A stretch of DNA of 35,924 nt from Agrobacterium arsenijevicii (GTDB lineage: Bacteria; Pseudomonadota; Alphaproteobacteria; Rhizobiales; Rhizobiaceae), in NCBI GenBank assembly GCA_000949895.1, contig JWIT01000037.1, forward strand, positions 1 through 35,924, read 5' to 3'. Shown here in pieces: positions 1-7,489 of the stretch. Made by a program: the position numbers and the translations under genes. Numbering within the stretch: the stretch's first letter is position 1; the number at the start of each line of letters is the position of its first letter. The notes below the pieces were generated by a model. It did no database searches. It saw only the letters and a program-made list of their open reading frames with translations, and was not told where the DNA came from.

Positions 1-39
1 AAACTCTAACCAAAAATGGTCCAGTTTGAAGGGTTCAGA

Positions 40-258
40 TCAAAGATCTCGCCGCCACCTATAGAGTTGCGAGGGAGTTATGCCGATCCGTCGTGCGATC
101 GCCGAGATATTCACTCCAGATCGGCAAGCCTCGTCAACGGCCTCGAGCTTGAACTCGTCGGACCAGAAACGACGCAACTGCCGGGGAGACCCCTCGAGCC
201 GATCCGTCACGGCCTCAATCATATGGATCATTCTAGGGCTAGCCGTAGGCGTAGACAT
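40..258 (-). pseudogene. IS66-type transposase OrfA fragment
   Basis: This 72-residue reading frame has the helix-turn-helix of the small OrfA (TnpA) protein of IS66-type elements: a basic RRFWSDEFKLEAV stretch, then ISAIARRIGITPSQLYRWRR. OrfA proteins of this kind normally continue well past the RWRR motif, but here a stop follows two residues later, and no partner orfB or orfC is visible in the few bases left before the window edge. It is therefore read as a broken or truncated copy. The family is seen directly in the motif; the exact element cannot be named. Confidence 0.65.
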
Positions 259-354
259 AGATTCTCACAATCAGAGAAAATCAGATGCCTAATGCCATAG
301 CTTGATCGCCATTAGCCCTACCAGATGGGGTCTGCTTGCCGCTTACGATATTTC

Positions 355-1578
355 TTAGCAAGGTATGACAGCTAAGCTAGCCCCTGGTGCAGGGGTAATG
401 TGATTGCTCGGTGGCGGGGTGCATACGCTGATGGACCCATGTCGAGCGATGTTGCTTAATGAATTATTCTCGGCAAATGGCCCTAAAAGAATATCTGATC
501 TTGTACCAGGAATTGGCCCAAACGAAATCTCAGAGAAGTCGTTTTCTCTGGCTCGGGTGATAAGTAAATATCTGTACGTTGTTCTAAGAATTTCGATGCG
601 TGTGAGTTCGTTGTCAACACAATCCCACCCCATAATGTCTGCAGTTCTTGATGTGCCTCCGTCAAGTGAGAAGTTGAGGTTGCTTCGTTGACCTTCGATT
701 GAAAGGGCTGCTGTTGTTCCTCCTTGCTCTTGCAACGCGCTTGTTATGCGAATGTCACTCACGGTATTGCCTTTGCACCAGTATTGCAGCGTGATGCCTT
801 TTCGGCCTATGTTCTGCATGGCAACGTTCTGTATGTTACAGTTTCTGCAAAATGAGCCACCGATGCCATTGGTGTTTTCTGCGTTTTTGCCGTCAATCGC
901 TAGATCCATCACTGTCGCGCCAGCTAGATAACGCATAGGTTGGGCGCTTGCGTCCGTGGGTGGATCTCCCCTCAAGCCAATTACCTGACCTATATTGTTC
1001 GCCATTGCTCTTATCACACTCGCTGGGCCATCGCCGAAGAGGACTTGGTTGGCTTGCCGAAGGTGTAGTGATCGACTGATCGCGTATTGGCCAGAAGGTA
1101 AATATTGGCGGCCGCCGAGGTACTGTGCACAGAATAGTGCAATTGTGTCGTCTGAAACGCCATCTCCGCGAGCCCCAAACCAATATGGGGAAGCCCAGTC
1201 AATTTGAGGCTTTCCAATTACAGAAAATTTGTACGGGGATAGGCCAATGCGAGCATATGATCCGTTGACCAGATTCCCATCAAAAATGTGCTGCCGAGAA
1301 TGCGCCTGAATGCCGCCATCCCAAACAATCGATGCGTCATTCTTCATCGATAATTTGGCACCAAGAGGAAAATGAATTATTACGGAGGGAGGGACATAAA
1401 ATCTTTCTGTTAACTCGTAAGTACGGGCCTCGAGGGAGACGACGCCTCGTTGGGCTATTATCTTTTGGAAAATGATGTCGTCGACGTTCTGCTCAGTAAA
1501 AGGCAACGACGATCTTGCGCTCAACATGAGCGTCGCACCCCCTATAAAATCTCCGAGAAATTGACGGCGCTTTAGCAT
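355..1578 (-). CDS. Tat-exported right-handed beta-helix (pectate-lyase-3-like) protein
   Basis: The 407-residue product starts with a twin-arginine type leader (KRRQFLGDFIGGATLML), so export as a folded protein is likely. Around residue 135 it carries FGARGDGVSDDTIAL, the hallmark entry motif of the pectate-lyase-3 / glycosyl-hydrolase-28-like beta-helix fold. The rest is rich in short N-, G- and I-containing repeats such as NIQNVAMQNIG, typical of stacked beta-helix coils. Proteins of this fold bind or cleave polysaccharides, or act as surface/phage-tail-like adhesins; no catalytic triad could be assigned, so the substrate is unknown. No convincing ribosome-binding site precedes the ATG, but the twin-arginine leader supports it. 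It appears monocistronic and is flanked by mobile-element debris, consistent with acquired DNA. Confidence 0.7.
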   Translation of the reverse strand: MLKRRQFLGDFIGGATLMLSARSSLPFTEQNVDDIIFQKIIAQRGVVSLEARTYELTERFYVPPSVIIHFPLGAKLSMKNDASIVWDGGIQAHSRQHIFDGNLVNGSYARIGLSPYKFSVIGKPQIDWASPYWFGARGDGVSDDTIALFCAQYLGGRQYLPSGQYAISRSLHLRQANQVLFGDGPASVIRAMANNIGQVIGLRGDPPTDASAQPMRYLAGATVMDLAIDGKNAENTNGIGGSFCRNCNIQNVAMQNIGRKGITLQYWCKGNTVSDIRITSALQEQGGTTAALSIEGQRSNLNFSLDGGTSRTADIMGWDCVDNELTRIEILRTTYRYLLITRARENDFSEISFGPIPGTRSDILLGPFAENNSLSNIARHGSISVCTPPPSNHITPAPGASLAVIPC

Positions 1579-1965
1579 GAAAGGCTACGACATCCCACTC
1601 ATTTCAACAAAAACGAGGCCTATCAACCCGTAAATATGTGACTCGCCCCGCAGAGGAAAGACTGTCTCTTCGTGATAGGATTCATAATCGTGCAAGGTGG
1701 GCCTTGCAATATGCGATTGACATATAAGAGCGATACTAGCTATCCGCCAGCGTAAGAATGGGCTGAGTTTGCTCTATACGAAGCGATAACGGGCATGATC
1801 TTTGGCCGGTTCGTAATTGAACTTTTTCTCGCTGGAGGACGCCTATCCCCCATCCTGGGGCTGTCGAGTGAAGTAGCGCTACGTTATGTGGCGGCTGGGC
1901 CAGAACCGGTGGGACTATTGTAGTTCGAGCCGTTGGCAGGGCAGGCACATGTTTGGATATCATCA
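1579..1965. other. Gene-free interval of about 390 bases
   Basis: This stretch lies between the beta-helix gene and the MNT-HEPN gene, both on the minus strand. An open frame spans it on the minus strand but overlaps the MNT-HEPN coding end in another frame and matches nothing recognisable. It presumably contains the promoter of the beta-helix gene and the end of the MNT-HEPN transcript; no clear terminator or -35/-10 pair was found for that strand. Confidence 0.4.
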
Positions 1966-2886
1966 TCAGATATTTACCGCCTGCGACAGCTTCTCGATAT
2001 GCTCCCTGCAAAGCGTTTCGATCAAGGTATGCAGTTCGGCCGTCCGCTCCTGAAGCCATGCAAGCGCCTCTTCGCTGATCTCGAACTGTTTTGAATAGCG
2101 CGCCTTGACGTAGGCTTCGTTGAGAATGTTGTACCATGCGGTGAAACGCTGGTGATCGCGCGGCCAGATATCGACCAGACGGCGGTCACGATCCTCGGAA
2201 AGCCCACGCAGGAATTTGAGATTGTGCGAGGGCGGGCTGTAGTTGGTCAGCGTCAGCAGATAACAGGAATAGGCTGTTTCGACTGCCTGATGCAGCGTGA
2301 ACGCCGCATGATTGGGTTGAGCATCAGCAATTGAATAACGTGCGAGTTGGAGGAAATATTTCGCACCATTGAACTGCTTTTCAAAATGCTCCTCGGCCAC
2401 TCTGAGCGCATCGGCAGGGCTGAGCGGTTTCGGTTCGGCCAATGGCCTGTCATCGAACTCATGGAGGACGATGCCTTCACGGGCGAGATCGACAAAGAAG
2501 TACTGCCCATCATGCAGAAAATTGCTGATCTCGCGCGCACCATGCACGATGAGACCGACGGGTGTTTCGATCTCCTTGTCCCACATCAGCCGGTCTGTCG
2601 CCTTGTCCCAGTATTTCGGGTCGGCCAGTTCCTTGTTGCTGACGATGACGAGAATATCGAAATCCGAACGATAGCCTTTTGACGTATGCGGCTCGTCGAC
2701 AAAGGTGCCACGGGCATAAGAACCGAACAGGATGATTTTATAAATCCGCCCGTCCTTCTTGGCCTCGGAGTTCGAGCGCTCGACCACGCCAGCAAACTCC
2801 TCGTGGATGATCCGGACGACCTTTTCCAGTTCGAGCTGCTTTGCCTGCGGAAGATGTCCGATATCCGATCTCATCGCCTTCACCAT
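1966..2886 (-). CDS. Single-chain MNT nucleotidyltransferase-HEPN domain protein
   Basis: The 306-residue protein joins a minimal nucleotidyltransferase domain to a HEPN domain. The MNT part shows GSYARG at residues 55-60 and the metal-binding pair D75 and D77 (SDFDILVIV). The usual third acidic residue would fall in the strand around residues 108-113, which reads TPVGLI with no acid. The C-terminal part has the HEPN helix HAAFTLHQAVETA (about 193-205) and the AYVKARYSKQFEI segment (about 258-270); a canonical R-x4-6-H RNase motif is not obvious. In two-gene MNT/HEPN pairs the HEPN protein is an RNase toxin and the MNT protein an antitoxin that AMPylates it; here both are fused. The start is supported by AGAGGA six bases upstream. 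It stands alone, in IS-rich DNA. Confidence 0.8.
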   Translation of the reverse strand: MVKAMRSDIGHLPQAKQLELEKVVRIIHEEFAGVVERSNSEAKKDGRIYKIILFGSYARGTFVDEPHTSKGYRSDFDILVIVSNKELADPKYWDKATDRLMWDKEIETPVGLIVHGAREISNFLHDGQYFFVDLAREGIVLHEFDDRPLAEPKPLSPADALRVAEEHFEKQFNGAKYFLQLARYSIADAQPNHAAFTLHQAVETAYSCYLLTLTNYSPPSHNLKFLRGLSEDRDRRLVDIWPRDHQRFTAWYNILNEAYVKARYSKQFEISEEALAWLQERTAELHTLIETLCREHIEKLSQAVNI

Positions 2887-3170
2887 CGATTCCTCTGAGC
2901 TCGCACCTTAGCCGCGATCAACAGGCCATTGCTACTCCACAATCTTGTAGTGGTTGCAAGGGGGCGAGGGAACACCTGACGGTCAGAATTTCTCACTTGA
3001 GGGAAAGGCCGAGTGTGTGGCTGTTACCCTGGCGCTGTGCCTGCGCCTGGCGCAGAAGGGGATGCGCCGAGCTTGCGCCGGTCTTCGAGACTTCTGACGT
3101 CATGTAGTGGCCCCCAAAATCTCCGGACACGATCTCACACTTGTTAAGTGTTAGGAGTAATGTGCCCATT

Positions 3171-3563
3171 ATGACCAGTCACATACCTAAGATAGAAGTG
3201 CTGTCCGGCCCTGAGCGCCGCCGTCGCTGGTCGGCAGCGGAGAAGCTGGCCATAGTCCAGGAGACCTACGAGCCTGATGTCACGGTCAGCATCGTAGCCC
3301 GACGGCATGGCATTCAACCAAACCAGTTATTCGCCTGGCGCAAACTCGCAGCGCAGGGCGCACTGACGGCGACGGCATCGCAGGAAGAGGTTGTCCCGGC
3401 ATCCGAATACAGAGCGCTTCAGAACCAGGTAAAGGAACTGCAGCGCCTCCTCGGCAAAAAGACGATGGAAGGCGAAATCCTCAAAGAAGCGCTTGAGATA
3501 GCATCAGGGTCAAAAAAACACCTGTTGCGCTCGCTCTCGTTGCCGAAGGACAGTTCGCGATGA
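3171..3563 (+). CDS. IS3-family (IS2 group) transposase OrfA
   Basis: OrfA carries a helix-turn-helix typical of IS2-group proteins: RRRRWSAAEKLAIVQETYE followed by VSIVARRHGIQPNQLFAWRKL. A leucine-zipper-like heptad region (YRALQNQVKELQRLLGKKT) follows, as expected for the multimerisation helix of IS3 OrfA. An AGGAG sits at 3153-3157; the ATG at 3171 is chosen, but a GTG at 3162 or TTG at 3141 would also fit. It overlaps orfB by the ATGA at 3560-3563. Intact by itself, but useless without a full OrfB. Confidence 0.8.
   Translation: MTSHIPKIEVLSGPERRRRWSAAEKLAIVQETYEPDVTVSIVARRHGIQPNQLFAWRKLAAQGALTATASQEEVVPASEYRALQNQVKELQRLLGKKTMEGEILKEALEIASGSKKHLLRSLSLPKDSSR
3512..3518 (+). other. A7 slippery site for -1 frameshift between IS3 orfA and orfB
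   Basis: A run of seven A residues lies near the end of orfA. orfB is in the -1 frame relative to orfA, and reading back from the orfB ATG gives an open frame (LALVAEGQFAM) that joins orfA at the A run. This is the standard programmed frameshift arrangement by which IS3-family elements make the OrfAB transposase. The frame relation is seen in the sequence; the frameshifting is family knowledge. Confidence 0.6.
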
Positions 3564-3943
3564 CGGCGGTTTGCGAGACCCTGGGTGTCGCCCGATCCAA
3601 CATTGTGGAACGTGTGAAGCAACGTCCTTCCAGAGCCAGAGGGCGGCCGCCGCTCGCCGATCAGGAACTGCTGGATGAGATCAAGACGATCATCGACGAC
3701 ATGCCCACCTACGGATATCGGCGCGTTCACGCGATCTTGCGCCGTAAAGCCCGCAGCGAAAACCGTCCATGGCCAAATGCAAAGCGGGTCTACCGGGTGA
3801 TGAAGGTTCACGATATGCTTCTCCAGCGCCACACCGGTGCACTCGACACTCGTCGCCACGATCGTCGCGCTGCACCAGAGAAGCGTTGCACAATTCCTCG
3901 GACAAAAATGAGCCGAAGGACGCCCAGGTCATTCTGCATATGA
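3560..3943 (+). pseudogene. IS3-family (IS2 group) transposase OrfB, truncated
   Basis: The first about 105 residues match the N-terminal part of IS2-group OrfB: MTAVCETLGVARSNIVER, then PTYGYRRVHAILRRK (the HTH_21 domain) and AKRVYRVMKVHDMLLQRHTG. After roughly residue 105 (RRHDRRAAPEK) the similarity ends and the frame runs into unrelated sequence to a stop at 3943. The rve integrase core with the DDE residues is completely absent, so the gene is dead. The break coincides with the start of the IS110 remnant, suggesting insertion or deletion there. Confidence 0.75.
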
Positions 3944-4438
3944 TGACCATTGGTGCCGAGCAGTTTTACCACGACCCATTGATGCACGGCACAAACGATA
4001 TTCAGGAACTGTCCAAGACCCACGACATGGTCTCAAAATCGAAAACCGAACTGTGGCATCGGATCCTGACACACTGTCTGCCATTATACTTTCCGGAGGC
4101 GGATCGCTTTCACCGTAGCTCACGCAGCGATTGGTTCTTCGCATTCCTTGAACTATTTCCGTCCCCGCATTTCATCGCAGCTGTGACCAAGGAAGCTTTC
4201 ATTGAAGCCGCATGGGAGGTGGTCCGACGCAATCACAATGTTCCGTATGGTTCTGGCCGAGGGCAGAAGCCTCATCGCCCAACGCAATCAAATCGAGGCC
4301 CGGGCGGTGGAGATGTTGAAGGATAGTCCCGATTACCAGCTGCTATGGACTATTCCCGGAATCGGACCTGTCAACGCTTTGACGATCCTGGCGGAAGCAA
4401 GGGATTTGCCGCTCAACGGCAAAAGGATCTCGTCTTAA
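3887..4438 (+). pseudogene. IS110-family transposase remnant with internal deletion
   Basis: Two pieces of an IS110-type transposase lie in different frames. The first (to about 4219) contains NEPKDAQVILHMMTIGAEQ and SKTHDMVSKSKTELWHRIL, matching part of the N-terminal DEDD/RuvC-like domain. The second, in the +1 frame from about 4226, contains ITMFRMVLAEGRSLIAQRN and the Transposase_20 core IPGIGPVNALTILAEARDL. Compared with the family, about thirty codons between the two pieces are missing, and the C-terminus after the IPGIGP helix-hairpin-helix region is cut off. Both the start and the end are gone, so this is non-functional debris. Confidence 0.8.
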
Positions 4439-4700
4439 GGACGATGAGAGCCGCGATTATGCGTACTCTGTGTTAGTTATGGGAGAGACCGTTCGTTGAC
4501 GTCCGGCGTGACCTACATCATAATTCAACCGCATCGGTAAAAGACGATGCGACAACGATCTGCTGTCAAATCGGCGTTTCATTCCGAATATAGGACGTTG
4601 TCAGACAGATGTTCGATGGCATGCGGGGCGCTGGTTATGCCGAAGCGCTTCTCGGCGGCCTCCAGCATCATGTCTTGAATGTCGGATGGCCGGGGCGGGG
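4439..4700. other. Interval with no recognisable gene
   Basis: Between the IS110 remnant and the acyl-CoA dehydrogenase scrap no frame, repeat or RNA gene could be recognised. It lies inside the IS graveyard and is probably more rearranged debris. Confidence 0.3.
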
Positions 4701-4907
4701 ACAACCCGGGATTTCTATGTGATCGACGGGATGAAGCAGTCCATCACCTAAGGCAAGAACGGCCAGGTGATGATCGTCTTTACACTGACCGACCCGGCTG
4801 CAGGCAAGAAGAGAGTCTCGGCTTTCATCGTGCCGACGAACATCCCCGGCTACGAAGTGATTTCGGTGGAGCGAAAGCTGGGACAGCATTCGTCAGATAA
4901 GCACCGA
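4701..4907 (+). pseudogene. Acyl-CoA dehydrogenase fragment with in-frame stop
   Basis: One frame reads FYVIDGMKQSIT, then a TAA stop at 4749, then GKNGQVMIVFTLTDPAAGKK, VSAFIVPTNIPGYEV and ERKLGQHSSD. This is the middle beta-domain of acyl-CoA dehydrogenases, where family members usually read NGxKxFITNG and end this stretch with KLGxxxSDT. The stop replaces the usual Asn of the ITNG motif. Neither the N-terminal helical domain nor the C-terminal catalytic domain is present. It is a relic of about 70 codons; the identity is based on motif recognition only. Confidence 0.65.
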
Positions 4908-5151
4908 CCCAGCGAAGCCCTCTTCAACAGGGCAAGGCTAACCGGGAGGAGGGACGTTTCTCGCCGGTATGAACAAAATGGTCGGATGCTGACGTGTCTC
5001 CGGTCTCTGACTGCGACCTTTACCAGGCTGCTTGTCTATCGACATCTTAACGGGGCCCCTGCCTCTGGTTGCATAGGATTAGCGCGCGTGGGCCTGGAGC
5101 TCTCCATTTAGCGCAGGGGTCTGCTGGCGCGGGTTGTTTGTATTTTCGGAT

Positions 5152-5385
5152 TTAGCTTTGAGAGCAGTTTTTGAAGCGCCAGGATTCATTCCCGGTCTCA
5201 ACGATTTCGCAATGGTGGGTGAGCCTGTCGAGCAGGACGATGGTCATCTTGGCGTCGCCGAATACGGCCGGCCACTCGCCGAAGGCCAGGTCGTCGTGAC
5301 GATGATCGAGGTCCGCTCGTATAGGTCCATCATGAGGCGCCTGATGTCGACCGCGAAGACAACCATGCACCCGGCAGAGCGATGC
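5152..5385 (-). pseudogene. IS21-family IstB ATPase, C-terminal fragment with frameshift
   Basis: The minus strand encodes LAFGEWPAVFGDAKMTIVLL followed by DRLTHHCEIVETGNESWRFK, the end of IstB-type AAA+ helper ATPases of IS21 elements. Immediately upstream (about 5277-5385) the matching DLYERTSIIVTT segment continues in a different frame, so a frameshift separates the pieces. The Walker motifs and the istA transposase gene are absent. It is a dead fragment. Confidence 0.75.
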
Positions 5386-5616
5386 TTCAAGAAAACAACC
5401 TTCTGTTGACGCCCCGGCTGCGATTAGACAACCCCATCACTTACGCTCGTTGGTATTCGACGGCGGATAATCGAGGCCGCCCCACAAACCGTTAAGATAG
5501 ACGATGCTATCTTGTGCGAAGGCAGACACTCGCATTGCGACCCTTGAAGCGCAAATGAGCGAGCGCATCTTGTGACACGAGATTTAACGGCGGCGCATCT
5601 CCTAAATGTTGCGCAG

Positions 5617-6486
5617 TCACTTTACCGCACCTCCTAGAGCAAAGCCCGCTTTGAATTGGCGCGACATCCCCAGGAACAGAATGATGACAGGCAACGAATA
5701 GATGATGGAATAAGCGGCAATAACGCCGTAATCGATCGAGTTCGAACCCATGAAACCAAAAAGATGAACAGGCGCGGGTTGGTCTGCGAGACTGTTGATG
5801 AGGACCACTGGCAAAAGGAAGTTCCCCCAGGCGTTCACAAAGCCAAAGATTGCCGCCGACGCCAAGCCGGGCGTCGTCAATGGCAAAATCACTCGGAACA
5901 GGATCTGCAGGGTGTTGGCTTGCTCAAGTGCTGCCGCTTCTTCCAGTTCGGGGGGGACGGCGTCAATAAAATTCTTCAATTGATAGATCTGGAAAGGGAT
6001 GGCTGTCACGCCTAGCAACACCCCGGTCGGTATGATGGACAGCCAACCCAGTGTTGCGAACATCTTGTAGACCGGCACGATCAATATCGAAATCGGTACC
6101 CCGGACAGAAAAAGAATGGTGAGCAAGATCGGGTTCTTGAACGGTATGTTTTGCTTGGAGAAAACGTAAGCAGCAATGAAGGCCGCTGCCGTCCCGATGA
6201 CCGTTGCGATCGCCGAAAGCAGCAAGCTATTCCCGAACGCCAAGAGATTTTCGACCTGCACTGCGACCCAGTAGTGCTCCGCAGTCAGGTCAGGCATCCT
6301 CAGCTGGTTTGTCGCGCCGTGATCGACCGAGGCAAGAACCATCCACAGCATTGGCAAGAAAAAGAACGCCGCCAGCACGAGTGCTGTGAAATTGCTTACA
6401 ATCCTCTCGCTAGTCATCTTGCTGGGTCGGTTCGGCTTCAACCCCAGCGGCGGCGTTGGCATCGGATCAACGTAAACTGTCTGCAT
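5617..6486 (-). CDS. CUT1-type ABC transporter permease (MalG-like)
   Basis: This 289-residue inner-membrane protein has about six hydrophobic segments and the EAA loop EAAALEQANTLQILFRVILP, which docks onto the ATPase. The N-terminal segment ALVLAAFFFLPMLWMVLASV and the overall order match MalG-type permeases of carbohydrate importers. The ATG at 6486 (protein MQTVYVDPMP) is chosen because a longer in-frame extension to 6621 would lie inside the upstream permease gene; AAGGCGA precedes it and the gap to the upstream stop is 13 bases. It is the last gene of the four-gene importer operon (ATPase, binding protein, permease, permease) driven from the operator-promoter at 10,259-10,293. Confidence 0.9.
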   Translation of the reverse strand: MQTVYVDPMPTPPLGLKPNRPSKMTSERIVSNFTALVLAAFFFLPMLWMVLASVDHGATNQLRMPDLTAEHYWVAVQVENLLAFGNSLLLSAIATVIGTAAAFIAAYVFSKQNIPFKNPILLTILFLSGVPISILIVPVYKMFATLGWLSIIPTGVLLGVTAIPFQIYQLKNFIDAVPPELEEAAALEQANTLQILFRVILPLTTPGLASAAIFGFVNAWGNFLLPVVLINSLADQPAPVHLFGFMGSNSIDYGVIAAYSIIYSLPVIILFLGMSRQFKAGFALGGAVK

Positions 6487-6499
6487 CGAAGTCGCCTTT

Positions 6500-7489
6500 T
6501 TATTTTGCCTCAATGGATACGGGCTCGTCTTGCCGGCGGGTTTTGGTCGCCCAGAAGAACATGCCTCCAAGCAAGGCCGAAAGAAGCACCGTGACATTGC
6601 CCAGTAGGGCGGCGTAGCCAAGGTTATGAAATTTGAAGCCTTGTTGATATGTATAGACCGGAAGGATGTTTGTATCGTTCCCTGGTCCGCCCCCGGTCAT
6701 GAGATAGACCAGAGTGAAGTTGCCGAAGGTCATCAGCATCATCAACAGCGCGCAGGTAATGAGCGTCGGCTTCAGTAATGGGAGCGTTATTCGTGTGAGC
6801 GACTGGAGCGGCGTGCAGCCTTCCAGTTGTGCTGCCTCCATCAAGTCTCCCGGTATGTTGCGAAGCGCAGCCGAGAACATTGTCATCGCAAGTCCGGCTA
6901 ATGACCACGCGTTGGCAGTCGAAACGACCAGCATGGCATTTTGATAGAGAATATCGAGCCGAGGATTGCTTACCATGATGGCGATCAAGCCTGATTGCGT
7001 GCTTGTCGCCAGCCACAAGAAAGCGATCGTCGTGGGCGGTAGTGTCCAGGCTAGGATCGCGGTAGCGCTAGCGACCCAACGAACCGGTGCGATGCAATTC
7101 CGCAGGGCAAGAGCCAGAATAAGCCCCAATAAGGTCGTCGCAACGGCACCGGAACCGACAACAAAAACGACCGTCAGCCACAGAGACTGGTAAAAGACCG
7201 CATCGCCCAGCAGAAATGCAACATTGGTGAAGCCAGTAAAACGATAGTTGATGGCATGGATGCCAATCAACTGAAGATTCGTGAAGCCGAGATAGACAGC
7301 GTAGGTCACCGGGCCGAGGAAAAGCGCGCCGAGAAGCGCTGCCGCGGGCGAAAGTAGGACGAAAGAGATCGGATTCACACGTGGCTGATCCAGTCGCGTA
7401 TGTCTGGCTGCATCCGGGTTTGCGTCGTTCTGAGGGCCAGTTTGATAGACTGGCCCTCCGACGGCGCTTGAGGCGCGTTTTAACGTCAA
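6500..7489 (-). CDS. CUT1-type ABC transporter permease (MalF-like)
   Basis: The protein has six hydrophobic segments starting with ISFVLLSPAAALLGALFLGP and an EAA loop (MEAAQLEGCTPLQSLTRIT) close to the C-terminus, as in MalF/UgpA-type permeases. A TTG start at 7489 is proposed: it overlaps the stop of the binding-protein gene (TTGA) and has GGAG eight bases upstream, giving 329 residues. A GTG at 7378 would give 292 residues and start just before the first membrane helix; the longer frame back to 7621 is unlikely because it lies inside the preceding gene. Translational coupling with the binding protein is suggested by the overlap. Confidence 0.88.
   Translation of the reverse strand: MTLKRASSAVGGPVYQTGPQNDANPDAARHTRLDQPRVNPISFVLLSPAAALLGALFLGPVTYAVYLGFTNLQLIGIHAINYRFTGFTNVAFLLGDAVFYQSLWLTVVFVVGSGAVATTLLGLILALALRNCIAPVRWVASATAILAWTLPPTTIAFLWLATSTQSGLIAIMVSNPRLDILYQNAMLVVSTANAWSLAGLAMTMFSAALRNIPGDLMEAAQLEGCTPLQSLTRITLPLLKPTLITCALLMMLMTFGNFTLVYLMTGGGPGNDTNILPVYTYQQGFKFHNLGYAALLGNVTVLLSALLGGMFFWATKTRRQDEPVSIEAK

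Larger units (their letters stand above)
3103..3880 (+). mobile_element. Truncated IS3-family element (IS2 group), left end retained
   Basis: The segment from about 3103 (TGTAGTGGCCCCCAAAA) resembles the left inverted repeat of IS2-group IS3 elements and is followed at the expected distance by orfA and the beginning of orfB. OrfB homology stops near 3880 before the catalytic DDE core, and an IS110-type sequence follows at once. The right end is missing, so the element cannot transpose on its own. The approximate limits are inferred from where family similarity begins and ends. Confidence 0.7.

Noticed and set aside
1736..2137. 133-codon open frame on the minus strand
   Set aside because: Half of it overlaps the MNT-HEPN coding region in another frame and the remainder matches no family; it has no ribosome-binding site.
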